DNA from: Whitmania pigra
Lineage: Eukaryota > Annelida > Clitellata > Hirudinida > Haemopidae
Length of the DNA stretch: 64,000 nucleotides
Assembly: GCA_021613335.1 (NCBI GenBank)
Contig: JAJTWR010000254.1
Span: 757,501 to 821,500 of the forward strand
Direction: 5' to 3'
Of the stretch, positions 44,429 to 56,500 are shown piece by piece. Within the stretch, counting starts at the first letter, position 1. The number at the start of each line of letters is the position of its first letter. Under the pieces are notes generated by a model that was not told the origin of the DNA, searched no databases, and was given only the letters and a program-made list of their open reading frames with translations. Position numbers and translations under genes: made by a program.

Positions 44429-45032
44429 TTAGCCGCCATTAAAGGAAGGTCTTTTTTGGCAAATACGAGTTTTGAATAATTAGAATAATATGTACTAAAA
44501 GATACTTTAAATATCTCCAACGTAAGGTACAAAATTACGAATATCATAGGATACCCATCAACCCGATACTTTTACCGCATCCGCAATAATGGCTGTCAAC
44601 TTTTCTAGCGAACATTGCAAAATTGCCTGCTTTCTTTTGCAACTCCAGAAAATTTAGTTGGATTGAATTCTGTTTTGTCTGTGATGACAATAGGGAAGGG
44701 AGAGGGAAGTGCCCTCTATCCCTCTTAGTTGACCCCTTGATCTTTTTTCAATCTTTATAATGCAAAATAATAATAATAATACTTTATTATTATATTCTAA
44801 TAATAATAGAAGAATAATAATAATAATCATTATTATAATTATAATTATAGTAATCTTTATATAGTAATTTATAATTATATATTATTAATTATATTATAAT
44901 AATGTTATTATTATAATTATATTATAATTATTATTGTTGTAATAACAATAACAATAATAACGATAAAGCTTTCGACATCGGTCGAATTAATCATTTGCCA
45001 CTAATCCACCAACACACACATTACTACTTTAC
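44429..45032. repeat. Spacer with ATA/TAA simple-repeat tract
   Basis: From about 44763 to 44960 the sequence is almost only A and T with taa/ata trinucleotide phase. The remainder shows nothing recognisable. Confidence 0.7.
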
Positions 45033-45074
45033 TGTTATAGTAGCTGAAGCTCTTTCCGAGCTCCGGCAGGAATC
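45033..45074 (+). repeat. Left member of a short direct repeat pair
   Basis: The 41-bp sequence tgttatagtagctgaa followed by gctctttccgagctccggca recurs at 47852-47887 with few changes. Both copies begin TG, as LTRs do. They flank the decayed LINE C. Confidence 0.6.
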
Positions 45075-45570
45075 CTCAGAGAGAAAACCCCTTCTTTGAG
45101 CGATTCGCCCTTGGATCCTCTGACATTCTCGGCGGTCGGGCCGCACCCGTTGATCAGACGGGTGTCCCTGCAGGTGTTGTATCGGTACCAAGCAATATGG
45201 ACGAATCGACGAGCAGTATCAAGGTAAGTCCTAGACATGCTATCGAACAACTTGAATGACCGACAAAACGCACGATAACCGTTTATTAATAACAGAGAAC
45301 AAAGAGCATCGACTACACACCGACACAAAAATTTGTATATATATACATCTTATATATATATATCATCCGTAAATATAATAATATGTTATGTGCAGAGTTT
45401 ATGTACACCCAGGTCTTCATCACATCAGACTTCTTCTCTTTTCTTGGACCAACCGGTAGATAAGATCTAACGGGCCTGAGATCGGTCGCGCTATACAGCA
45501 GGAATTCCAAGCTTAGCTATCGTTGAGGAATTCAAGGTCGGCAAGATAAGGACACAGTGGATGTTAAATA
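45075..45570. other. GC-richer sequence of unknown nature
   Basis: Between the left direct repeat and LINE C. It is more GC-rich than its surroundings, with a (TA)n patch at 45340-45365. The minus strand has an open stretch (45328-45035) without a recognised domain. It could be LTR or leader sequence of a retroelement. Confidence 0.3.
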
Positions 45571-45572
45571 AC

Positions 45573-47690
45573 TCAGCAGATCCCAGAGTGCGTGAAGTCA
45601 AACCACTGCACAACTTCTACTTCTGCTTTGTCGAGCTGCACTTGCATTCTGCACGTCATGGTGGAGAGCTTGCTACCGATCGTCCAGAGTGCTACGTCAT
45701 CGTCGTACATAGACATCTTGATCCCATTCTTTAGCTGAGGTAGACCGTCAATCATCACGATGAATAGCAGAGAGCTTAGGACACTGCCTTGGGGGTGTCA
45801 AAGGTTTGGGGATTGGAAAAAGTCGCTCCGATTCTGACTTCCATTGTTCGGTCTTGTAGGAAGTCGTTTATGTAGCGAAGCTGCCTAGTTTGGACAGCCT
45901 TGCAATTATTCTTCGTCCCCACACCATGTCAAAGGCTTTTTCCAGATCTAGGAAAACTCCAATCGTCATCTGTTCGAGGGAGAGGCAACTGTGTCTTGAG
46001 ATATTCGGACCAATTGGTATGATCTTCTACCTTTTCTGAAGCCAACTTGATTTGGACTTACGAGGCCAAAACTCTCTGAATGCCATCTGAGCCTTATTGC
46101 GATCACACTTTCAAGAAGTTTGCAAATAGTGGAGGTCAGAGAGATAGGCCTACATGAAGAGTGTTCCGAAGAAGGTTTGCCCTTCTTTGAAATAAGGATT
46201 ACCGTCGCTTTCTTCCAGCAAGAATGGTTGACTAAAGAAACAATGCTTTGGAAGCATGACTGAGGAAATTTCTTCATCATTTCGTAGTGAATACCATCGG
46301 GGCCTGGGGAAGAGTTACCACATTTACCGAGTGCATCCATTATGCAAGCTCTTTGCTAGTGTCCATTAATGCCTTTAAGGGTTCTCCAGAGAGTGCCCAG
46401 GTCCGTGGACATGTTGAAGCTGTCACAGAGTCTTAGCCAGCAATCTCTTTTGGCATTTTTGGCGTTCTTTAGCCCTCTTATATTCCGTAAATGCTTTGTA
46501 TGTCCTTAACTTCAACAAGCGGTTTCTCTTCTGGTTTCTATCTTTTATCGCAATTCTGCAGTCACCGTTCAGGTAGGAAACAGTATGTCTCCTGTGACAG
46601 TTTTTGGACTTTGAAGAACAACCTTCGGCAGCCTTGACGATGCACTGAGAGATGAAGGACGCATTTTCTTCGAGATCATCTGTTGGAAGGTCCTGACCCA
46701 GAGAAGCTAGGCATGTAAACTGGTACATATTCCAGTTGACTTTCCTCATGTTGCACTGGGAGGTGACCTGATGGTGGAGCATCAACTGCAATTTGAATGA
46801 GGAAGTGGTCGCTTTCTAGATTTTCTGGGAGTAGCTTTCACTGATTTGCATGCAAGGTTCGGAGAGGTCAGAGAGATGTCTATCGGGGTAAACTTGCTAC
46901 TTCTTGTGAGATGGGTGCCTTCGCCTGTGTTTAAGGAGACAAGATCTTTAGCATGGATTATGTAATCGACAATTCTACCTTTCGCATAAGAGTGACAAGC
47001 TCCGAAGTCTGGGGAGTATGCATTTATAACCCCATAGATGATGGCTTATTGGTGAATCAAGATTCTTTCCGGCTCACCCTTGAAAAGGATTTTCCAGGTG
47101 GCGTATAGAAGTTGTTAATCTCGTGATCGAGAGATACTGGAGGTCCTGGGATGTGATAAGAGAACTGTACGACAGACCTTCCCTTTCACATGTATGTATG
47201 TTGCACATCATCTGTCCGATCTAATCGTTCGATTTGATATCCTTGAATTCTGAAAGTATGTTTGCTTTTTAAAAATGTTTCTTGACGCAAGATAACATCG
47301 GGCAAAAAGAAAGCGAATTCACCGGTTTTAGGAAGCCGTGGCAGTTCCAATAGATAATGTTTATGGCATCGTCCATATTGAACTGATTGGGTGACCAGGC
47401 TTGTTTTTGTAGTAGAACGGACTGCTTCAGAGATGGATTCTTCATCCATGCTCTCGAAGGCGAGCATGCAGACATCCAGGAACTGCTCCTTGTTTCCTCA
47501 GTTGAACTTCTGATTGATCTACACTGCAATCTTTTTCATTAGTCAACCGAAGAAAACTGCGGAGTTGGTTTAAGAATTTCCCATAGCTACACATGTACAC
47601 TGCGCCGGCATTGTCTGAAGCGTGTCCTGAATCAAAAGTCCTTTGTGAAGCTGGGCCGATTTCCAAGTAGTCGTTGGTCATTCTCCCTCT
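45573..47690 (-). mobile_element. LINE C: decayed LINE A relative, EN and N-terminal RT
   Basis: Minus strand, 3'-truncated within the RT. Pieces in order from the right: ORF1-end relics (47690-47470), endonuclease start (NIIYWNCHGF; DVILRQETFLKSKH), endonuclease/linker end (VNWNMYQFTCLASLGQDLPT), and the RT start (MDALGKCGNSSPGPDGIHYE, MMKKFPQSCFQSIVSLVNHS, KKATVILISKKGKPSS, NQVGFRKGRRSYQLVRISQD). Last is the region around the catalytic box, which reads SMYDDDVALW instead of YADD. Many frameshifts. It supplies the reference for what is missing at the LINE A inversion junction. Confidence 0.85.
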
Positions 47691-47851
47691 TTTTTCGGTT
47701 AGAGTTCTGGGGTATGTTCTCTTTGTTGGTTTCGTAGCAAATATTTTGGCATGCAGGCTAGCTAGTCCAGGAGCGTGGCCCCCTTATTTCCGAGATGCCA
47801 CCAGTTTTTCCTGGTCTGTTCTCGAGCGTCAAATGCCGTGTTCATCAGTGT

Positions 47852-47887
47852 AATAGTAGCTGAAACTCTTTCCGAGCTCCGGCAGGA
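47852..47887 (+). repeat. Right member of the short direct repeat pair
   Basis: tgtaatagtagctgaaac then tctttccgagctccggca, matching 45033-45074. The similarity ends at about 47886. Confidence 0.6.
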
Positions 47888-50718
47888 ACCTTCACACATA
47901 TAATATTATATAATATTTACATATATGAGAAACAGTCTGCCCTCCACCTCGACCGATTTTAATATCCTGGCTACTCCACTGTCGATGTCTGTAAGCATAA
48001 GTTATAAGCTCCTAAAGCTTTTCACATCTCATCCGAGAATTTATTGCATTATGGTGCGATAGTTTTTGCTTTTATGGTAGTTTGTCCATTTACTTCAAAA
48101 TTATTTTTGTCTTATATAATATAAAGGCGGTGTACGTGCACAAACCGTCAGTGTTTGTAGTGTACTTTCTAATTACCTCCAGTACTTGAGCATCTTCGCC
48201 CTAATCTCAGTACTTTGTCCCGTGTCTGGGCTCATCATATTTTTATGTTCCTGAACCCTGCTTTCACTTGCCTTTGGCAACATGATACAAAATTTGGTAT
48301 ATTTTTTTTAACATTTGTCAAAACAAACCATTCCAAAAGTTTGTGATATGAAATGCTATAACAATAATCAGGTCACTGACAGCTATTACCACAATTGCTA
48401 TTACAAATTATTAACAATAATAATTTTTGACATAACCATAACAAAACTTAGAAGTAATCTGAGGAATATAGTTCCATAGACATATTTCTGCTTTTCAGCA
48501 CGATTACAGAGGATTGTATTTGAATATATGAATCATTTTGGATGCTACTGTTGTGACTCAAAAAACAGGGGCGTGGTTCTTGCGGTTGTAAACATTTTCC
48601 CACGGGCTTGCAGGCTCATCAACTGCGTGCACTCCTTGCATGTTTATTATGTGAAAACCGTAGATTTACTAGTTGGAGTATATGTTTAAAGTACTGGCTA
48701 TCAATTGTTAAACAGATCTCCCCATCCGTGTGGAGAAGTTTAAGAGAAGCACACTTTACCCTCACTTATTAGCCGTGCAGCATCGCAGTCATGCGTAGGT
48801 TGTTTTAGCTGCTTGCAGGAGACTAGTATCATCACTTGCTCCGAATCTTTGGAAAGCAACAACAAATTAAGTTTTATATCATTATGAACGGAAGCATATA
48901 GCCAAACCACAAATATCAAAATATTTGTCAAGCTACTACATGAATGGTATAAATCGAAAGCATGTACATGGAACACCTCGTCTAGTGCTCTAGTTGGGAG
49001 GTCACACATAACTAAACTTTGTGTGGAGCTCGAACGGTATGCGTTGTATGAATTTATTCGAATGTGCCTTCCACGTTTCCCAGCCAGTTTCTCAGCGCTC
49101 TTGCTGAAATTGTGGCTTGTGTCGACTGTGTTTAATAAATGTCGTTGGAATAAACTTTTATAACGTTGTACAAAATATTTATTCCGTGACAAGCTTTAAG
49201 CGGCACAAGGGAAAGTCTGGCATTTGTTAAAGAAAGGATAGCTAAATTTGCTAAAATTAAAAAAATTCAAGCCTTGGGAAAAGATTGGGTCTGCGCTTGA
49301 CAGACCCTCTGAAGATGAATTTTCAGTTGATTCTCGGGTTAGATTCTTTCTAGTTACTATAATGATATTTTGCTTAAATGACTTTAATTTGAAAAACGAA
49401 TACTTCTTACAATTTAGTAAGGCTTGAGGGTATAATTATTATAAGATATATTGAGGTTATAAGACGTTCTTTTATCTATATTCAAATTTAACAAGTTCTA
49501 ATTATATGCGGCTAGCTCATATGCGCTAAATAATAAGTACACTTCTGAATATTAAATTTTTAACCTGTTTCTTTTTATTAAATAATGTAATTCTCTGCTC
49601 ATTATTGGACGAATTTCCGTTGACTAGTAAAAAATGGAAAGCAATTAGAGCCTTCAACGTAGTCGACTTAATTATTCTGTCAAAGGGAAGACAAAAATTC
49701 AGATATTTCATAGGTGCCAAAAACTTTCTGAAGCTACGTGTTAAATTCTCGCTCATGTTGCTTTGAACTACTGCCCGTTGCCGCTTTCAGACTTAAAGCC
49801 ATTCTGCTAAATTTGTCCTTAAGATAAATATTATGTACTTTATGAGTGTTAACATCATCGATTTAGGCATCCAATCTCATGCTTTAGTTGTAACAACGAA
49901 GTGTACTTGATGAGGTCGACAACTTTGACCGTTAACAATTTCGAACCGATGAGTATATGATATTTAAAAAAATGTTTGCAGAAAAACATGTGCTCCTAAA
50001 AATGTTAGATCATTTGACAATCGTCAAAAGAATTATTTTCCAGTCTAGGCTTGAAAAAACAATTATTAGAAATGAATTTTAAAATTTTTTATGTTTACTA
50101 TCTAACTTTCAATTTTCGAACTTTAATAAATGCTTTCTGCTGGTGTTATGGTGTCAAAACGTTTGTTGTTTTTTTGAAAGTTCTTACATTTAGTAAGTTG
50201 TTAGTTATTTCTGGAGAAAGTTCGAAAAGTTAAAAAATATTTTGCCTCCATTTCCTTGAACAAGCTCATTTCACTCATTCTGTAACATAAAATGTCAATC
50301 TCTACTTTGGCCTATGTGAGAGTGGTTCTGCTATTGGTTGGGACATTCCTTTGTTGTGATTGTTGGAAATTATTGAATTTATTATTTCCAATTAAAGCCC
50401 GCTTTGATATTGTTGGATTTGTTTTTATTATTTAACCGTAACAATGTTCTGTTGGGATGATTTGAAGCTTTTAATAGGGTGGTTCTGCCAAAATGAGACA
50501 TGCTCTTATGTTAATTTTTACTCCAAAAGATGTGGTTAGGCTTATTTTCTGGGGCAATTTCATGGACAACAATCTACTATCTCGTTTATTCATTAATGAT
50601 ACTGAAATTATGCAAAGTTCATTGTTTTACTGATTCGTTAACAAAAGCGATGTTTTGACAGAATAGCAAGAATACCCTTCAATTACAGTATTTTTTAAAT
50701 ATCTATGTTATTTGAATA
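47888..50718. other. Long stretch without a recognised gene
   Basis: AT-rich. A minus-strand open stretch of 150 codons (49192-48740) contains no recognisable domain, has irregular composition and is probably chance. At about 50490-50560, aaaatgagacatgctctta with ttactccaaaag and ggcttattttctgggg matches the termini of the T2 Tigger-like family, so a short T2-related remnant lies there. Confidence 0.4.
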
Positions 50719-50719
50719 C

Positions 50720-50796
50720 CACTATAGCTCATTGGCGGAGCGCTGGAGACCAGTAAACCGTAAACCAGAGGTCGTGAGTTCAATCCGGGGCTGGTG
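50720..50796 (+). tRNA. tRNA-Thr-like sequence, broken; probable pseudogene or SINE head
   Basis: The acceptor arms CCACTAT and CTGGTGG pair at six of seven positions (one G-T). The D arm AGCTC...GAGC is intact, with an A-box-like tagctcattggcggag. The B box is GAGTTCAATCC. The anticodon arm GCTGG...CCAG resembles tRNA-Thr (AGTAAACC), but the loop is enlarged by a duplication of GTAAACC, and the T stem GTGAG no longer pairs. It is therefore not a working tRNA as read; the sequence after it may be a SINE body. Confidence 0.55.
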
Positions 50797-51614
50797 GAAC
50801 TTATCTTTTAAAAAGATTTGGAGTTTTATGTCACCTTCTGGAAAACCATAAATTGGCAAGCCCCGAATGCCAGTCTGAATTGCTCATAAATCCATTGCAT
50901 TACCATCAATATCTCATTTCTAACAAGAGTTTTATTCTTAAATAAGTTTGTCCATTTACCTTGCATTTAGTGCAATTTACACCATGAATTCATCAAATAA
51001 ACCCTTTCTCTTGCTGGTTAGGCTTTGCAAGATTTCCACCCTAATCTCAATTCTATGTTAAATGTAGCCATTGCTTTCCGTGTGCCAGTGGTATTTCAAT
51101 AGTGATTTGAAATTGTCATTTGAAATCCTTGCCCCATAACCACCACCGATTTTTCAAGGACTTGAATGCTGGTGCATTGTGTATGTTTAATAACTTCAGT
51201 ATCTTCTAGCTTCCCTTCTCACAATCAAAACCCATGTTCTCCTATTATCAATCAACTCTCGAGATAATGTCTTCCAACTCACAAACTAAAGGTTGCTGAA
51301 CTAATCACCATCTGCACCATTTCCTTTGTCCACCTGACTGAAGTTATTATACTTTGCTTGCTATTTTGATTCTGCAAAGCTTACAGAAGGTGATAAGATT
51401 GCTGCAGGCATTATCCACGACTCTTTTGTTTTTTTTTTTGCAGTGGAATAACTTCATAATTTTGTACTCATCTTGTTAAAATGTGGTATTGCTTTCTGAC
51501 AGCTAATGGTACATCTGTTACACATATGATGCATTGAATTAAGAAGATTTATGGACAGGCTGATGCATCTGTTCACCAAAGGTATCCACATGTATATTTT
51601 CAGTAATTTTGATG
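50797..51614. other. Spacer, possible SINE body at its start
   Basis: No gene recognised. The first 100 bp after the tRNA-like unit may belong to a SINE; the rest is AT-rich. Confidence 0.35.
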
Positions 51615-52373
51615 TATGTTGGAACCCACTTATCCCGGACCTCGTTTAACGTGCCAAATTAAGTCAACTTTTTGAAGTGGAACCAAAATCCCTCTTTGTC
51701 TTGTCATTTTCTCATCATTTATGTCGATTCATTTTTGCTGAACCCTAATATCTTGAGCATAAAAGAGGGCCAAATTTGCCTATTACATCAGTTATCTCAA
51801 TCCTGCGACTAATAGTTGGTTTTGAAGCGGAACCTCCAAATTCCCACTTTTGCCAAAGCATTTTCTCATCAGTTATGTCGATTTATTTATGTAACTGAAC
51901 TATTACTTGTTTGTGCTTAAGTGAGAGGTCCACACTCTAGAGCTGTTCTGTTTATTTTTTCGGTCTAGAAATGTCTGGTGGTGTTAAGAGAATACTAGAC
52001 AATCAGTCAATAGAGAAAAAGTATGAAATCATACTGCAACTAGAACAAGGAACAAAACTGAGAGACCTTTGTCATCAGCATGGCATTTTAGAAAACACCA
52101 TTTTAGAATGGAGAAAGAAGGCCGACGTGAAAAGGCAAATGTATGAGAAGTCTATCTTTGATACCACAAGAAAAAAACTTAGAGTGGCCATGCTCAAAGA
52201 TGTCAACCATCTTCAATGGTTTACAAATTTGCGAGCAACAAAACTTACTCTCAATGGGGATTTTGTGAGCATTCTTTGTGTTTGTAATGTAGGAAAAAAT
52301 AATTATAAAGGTTTGGTTATCTCGCTGCTTTTCGGAAAACCCCTAGGCAGGCAACATAACCGGGTTCAACGGT
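51615..52373 (+). mobile_element. Tigger/pogo-like T1 copy with the best-preserved transposase N-terminus
   Basis: The left end (tgttggaacccacttatc) and the right end (ataaccgggttcaacggta) are both present. Inside, the reading frame 51971-52396 starts MSGGVKRILDNQSIEKKYEI. It includes the first HTH (LEQGTKLRDLCHQHGILENT, ILEWRKKADVKRQMYEKS) and the start of the CENP-B-type HTH (DVNHLQWFTNLRATKLTLNG). It then runs into 3' non-coding sequence. The catalytic DDE domain has been deleted, leaving a 0.76-kb non-autonomous element. Such proteins bind the element termini. Confidence 0.85.
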
Positions 52374-52404
52374 ATATTACCTCTTTTATATGTTAATATT
52401 GTGT

Positions 52405-53045
52405 TTCTCCAAAAATAAGACTGTCTTATATTAATTTTTGCTCCAAAAGGAGCACTAGAGCTTATTTTCGGGGGTGTCTTATATTTTTCTAATCAACAAC
52501 CAACCAGCTCATTTTTTCTTGTTATACAATTTTTTATTATTCTACATAGGCAAGGAGCATGGTTTTAATAATTTATTAATAAAAGTAATATTTTGCAAGA
52601 ATGTTAGAAAAGGCTTCAATTGGAGATTTAGAAAAAATTAGTCAAATACAGCCATATCAACTTCTTCTGATTTCCTACCTGAATTTTTTGCAAATTCATT
52701 TCCTGCAGAACCTCTATTTCTCATATTTAGCGCTGAGAAAACTAACGAGTATTTATTTGTCCCGTGCTACATTGGCAACACAACTGTCAGTGATTTTACA
52801 CACTGATTTCTTAACCCAACACGCAACCTCTCACAGGTTAGTCTTTACAAAGTTTCTGATTCACACTTGTTTTAGCATTTTCCTTGTCCAAACTGTTAAC
52901 TGAGATCATCACACTCTGCAGACCATTCAGATATCCAATTTCTTTTCTTTACATAAGCTGTACATAGCTTTTTCTTTTTGAACTCAGCTTGTCGAAATAA
53001 TAATTAATGTTAAATCTATTACACATACAACATAGTTCGGCCATC
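52405..53045 (-). mobile_element. Second T2 Tigger-like copy, minus strand
   Basis: It begins with the T2 end ttgtgtttctccaaaaataag. The blocks agcatggttttaataa (52559-52574), ctgttaactgagatcatc and cttgtcgaaataata are reverse complements of 10540-10600, about 10225 and 10070 in the other copy, in mirrored order. No intact frame remains. The right end is not clear. Confidence 0.7.
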
Positions 53046-53560
53046 TTCCAACAAATGAGAACAATCAACAATACAAAGAGAACAAAGGAAAAAAAAAGAC
53101 AGGCATGTAGCAAAGGAAATGCCAAAGATTAGAAATCCATTAATTCATTAGCACTTTTATTTAAAAAAAGAAAATTTAAAAGTACTTGGGCATAATTAAA
53201 ATGTACTTACTAATAAGTACATCATAAATGTATTTAAAGTGCATATACTAAGTACACATTTGTGAAAGGACTTAAGGATAAATACTCAAGTACAACAAAT
53301 GTGCTTAAGTACAAGTACTTAAGTATTTGGCATCATTGGGTATTTATATTCATAAGACATTGCTTCCATTTTGAAATTAAAACATCTTTCAATTTAATTA
53401 AAGAAAAATCAGAAAATCAGTTTGTGGCTCATGTTTTCATATTTGATTGAAATTAATTTCTTATTAAAATCTTTGAGAAAAAGTAGAAATTCATTCAATA
53501 TTTAAATTATTGAGTGCTATTGGGTTATTATGCATTTTGAATTTTTATTTTGTTAAGTTT
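53046..53560. other. 5' flank of the collagen IV gene
   Basis: AT-rich, with a run of AAGTAC/GTACTT words (about 53180-53330) that forms a diffuse repeat. No defined promoter element was recognised. Confidence 0.4.
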
Positions 53561-56500
53561 ATGGCAATAATTTACAGGATTTTATTCAGCGGAGCTTTTG
53601 TTGGTCTGGTCAATTCGGTGAGTAGTCCAACGCTTGTTTTTGCTAAAGTTTTATTGCCTTACAATACTTGTGATTTAGTAATTTTCATTTTAGAGAATTT
53701 TGTGATCAAGCTTAACAATTGCATTCAAAATTCAGCAATCATCACTCTCTGAAACATATGATCGAAATGGGTTCATTTGTGATATCTGCCCTTTTGAAGG
53801 ATCCTGCAACTGTTTTGGTGAGAAAGGAGTTCGAGTAAGTTTATTTGCAGTTTGTTTTACAGTTAAACCTGACTTTCATATATTTTGTTCTCTAATATTC
53901 TTGATTTTTTGTTGCTTGAGAAATTAAATTTCTTAGCTAATAATAAAATTTCTTTTCTGTTTGCTTTGCTGGAAACTTTATTAAAATGTTATGATTTTTT
54001 AATTTAAATTTCTTTTTATTTATTACCAGGGTCCTCCTGGCATTACAGGACCACCAGGAATAGCTGGAATTCCAGGATTAAGAGGGCCAAATGGTTTGGA
54101 GGGACCTAAAGGTAGTAAAGGCGAAACAGGCACTGATGGTCCTTGGGGTGCAAAGGGTGACAGGGTATAACAATCTGAAATGTTAGAGTTTTTCTATTTA
54201 GCAATTTAATAACATACTTGTATCTTGTGTTTGAGGGGTCAATGGGAAGACCTGGATTTCCTGGTTTAGATGGAACCCCTGTTAGTAGAATACTTAATAT
54301 TTATATTTTGAGTGAGTGGTTAATTTTTCATGTATCAGAAATTCATTTAATCAGGGTTACAAAGGAACAGAAGGTGCCAGAGGTGCTCCAGGTTTGGATG
54401 GTTGCAAGGGAAATCAAGTATGGAGAAGTCACAAATGTAACTTATGAAACTCAAAGTTAAGGCTCCAATTAATTGCAGGGATTACCAGGAAAATATGGAG
54501 TACAGGGACTCCCAGGTAATCCAGGAATTTTTGGCATTCCTGGATTAAAGGGTGACAAAGGCGAACCATCTCCTTATTCAGATACAATTAAAGGGGATAA
54601 AGTAAACGATTTTAATTAATAACATTTGTGATCTTTGTAATTTGTTTATTTTTATTTTAGGGACAACCAGGTAACCCAGGGAGAACAGGACTTCATGTTA
54701 GTCAAGGCATCCTAACCGACTGACTGATATTTTATTTTATAAAATCACTGACTTATTACTTATTTATTATTTTATTAAATACCATATTCTGTTAGGAAGA
54801 CTTTGGTTAAATATTTAGATTAATGTTTTATTCATTCAGGGCCAAAATGGTATAGATGGAAACAATGGAGATAAAGGAACACCTGGTTTACCAGGAAATA
54901 AAGTAATTTTGTTCTAATTTTGATGTGGACATTTGTAGATCTGTTATTTATTGCTTCCTGGAGAAGAATAAGTGTTTCATTGGAGATATCCACATCTCAT
55001 TGTTTGTTACACATATGTTTCATAAATTTGTTCATAGCTGATTAGTCTTGGTCTATTCAGTTTGTTTAGTCTGAGGCCTATTTGTTAAATTTGTGATCTT
55101 TAAATATTTAGTGCATCTGATACTGATGCTTGTGGTGTTTTATAACAAATCATTAATAATGTTATTATTAATATTGTCATTAATAGTGTTTTTATCACGT
55201 TGTAATAGTTATATTATATTACTTAGGTTATAATATATTGTCATAACTGCAGCCTTATATCATTAGTTAAGTTTTGTAATAATTATATTTACCATCTTGC
55301 AAGAGCTTAGAGGAAGACAATTAAGCTTAGTTAGATCATTCCAAGACATGCTCAAACATCCTAAAACATCCATCTCACATCCATAGAAATACTCAAACAA
55401 TTTTATTATACACAATATTGCCTAAATATTTTATTTAGATAATACTGAACAGTACATGTATGAACTGAATATTCAATAGATTAATATAATTAAGCATATA
55501 TTAGGTATTTACTAAGCCATGTCATTTACAAATAATATGTTGCTAATGCTGATTGGACCACAGAGTGTCACACATGACATTCTATTTATAATTTTTCAGA
55601 TATTTTTTCTAGGTTCGCTTTATTGCTTTTTCTTGAATATGATGAATACTTGGAAATATTTATTAGGGGTACGTGGGAGATCCAGGTGCCAAGGGAGAGA
55701 AAGGCAGTTTTGTGATAGCTAAAGAAGGGCAACAAGGTGATAAAGGTGAACCAGGTCCGAAGGGTCCAAAAGGCCAGCCAGTGCTTTCATATGATTTCTT
55801 TATCATTCCTGGACCAGCAGGAGAAAAAGGGAAAGAGGTCAGAAATATCTAATTTTGTTCTGATTCTTCCAACCAAAAATATAGAAATAACAAAAAGGCA
55901 TTTTATAGGGTGATAAAGGGATAAAAGGTGTACCTGGAATCACTGGATCTAAAGGCATTAAAGTTAGACAAATTTGAATAGACATTTTGATTTGTATTAA
56001 TTAATAAATAAATTTTTCAATCTAGGGTGAAACTGGTTCTCCTGGAATGAAAGGAGAAAAAGGTCTTTTTGGATTTCCGGGACTGAGAGTGTGTTATTAA
56101 TTTGTGAAAAAGTAGCTAGTTTGAAAATAATGATTTTCATTTTGCGATGATAGGGTCCCCAAGGGCCTGTTGGAGCACCTGGGAGTCCTGGTTTGAAGGT
56201 AGTTTCATAGCTTTGTGTTCCCATTTATAGACTTGCATTGACATATATCAATCATAACGTTTGCACTAAGGGGGACAAAGGACACCATGGATTTAAGGGA
56301 GACAATGGTGATCTTGGACAAAAGGGAGAAAAAGGATCCCCTGGACAAAGAGGACCAAAAGGAATTGTTATAAAGGTGAACAAAATGTTTAGATAGCCAA
56401 ACTTATTGTGCAATATAAAAGTTGTTGAGTAGGTTTTTTTAATTTGATATGCATCTCACTGCATTTGAATCACTGCATTGTGACTAAGGAATGATTGGGA

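Noticed and set aside
48740..49192. 150-codon minus-strand open frame in the gene-poor stretch
   Set aside because: No recognisable domain, no splice or promoter context, and composition unlike the confirmed exons. Probably chance; left as unannotated sequence.
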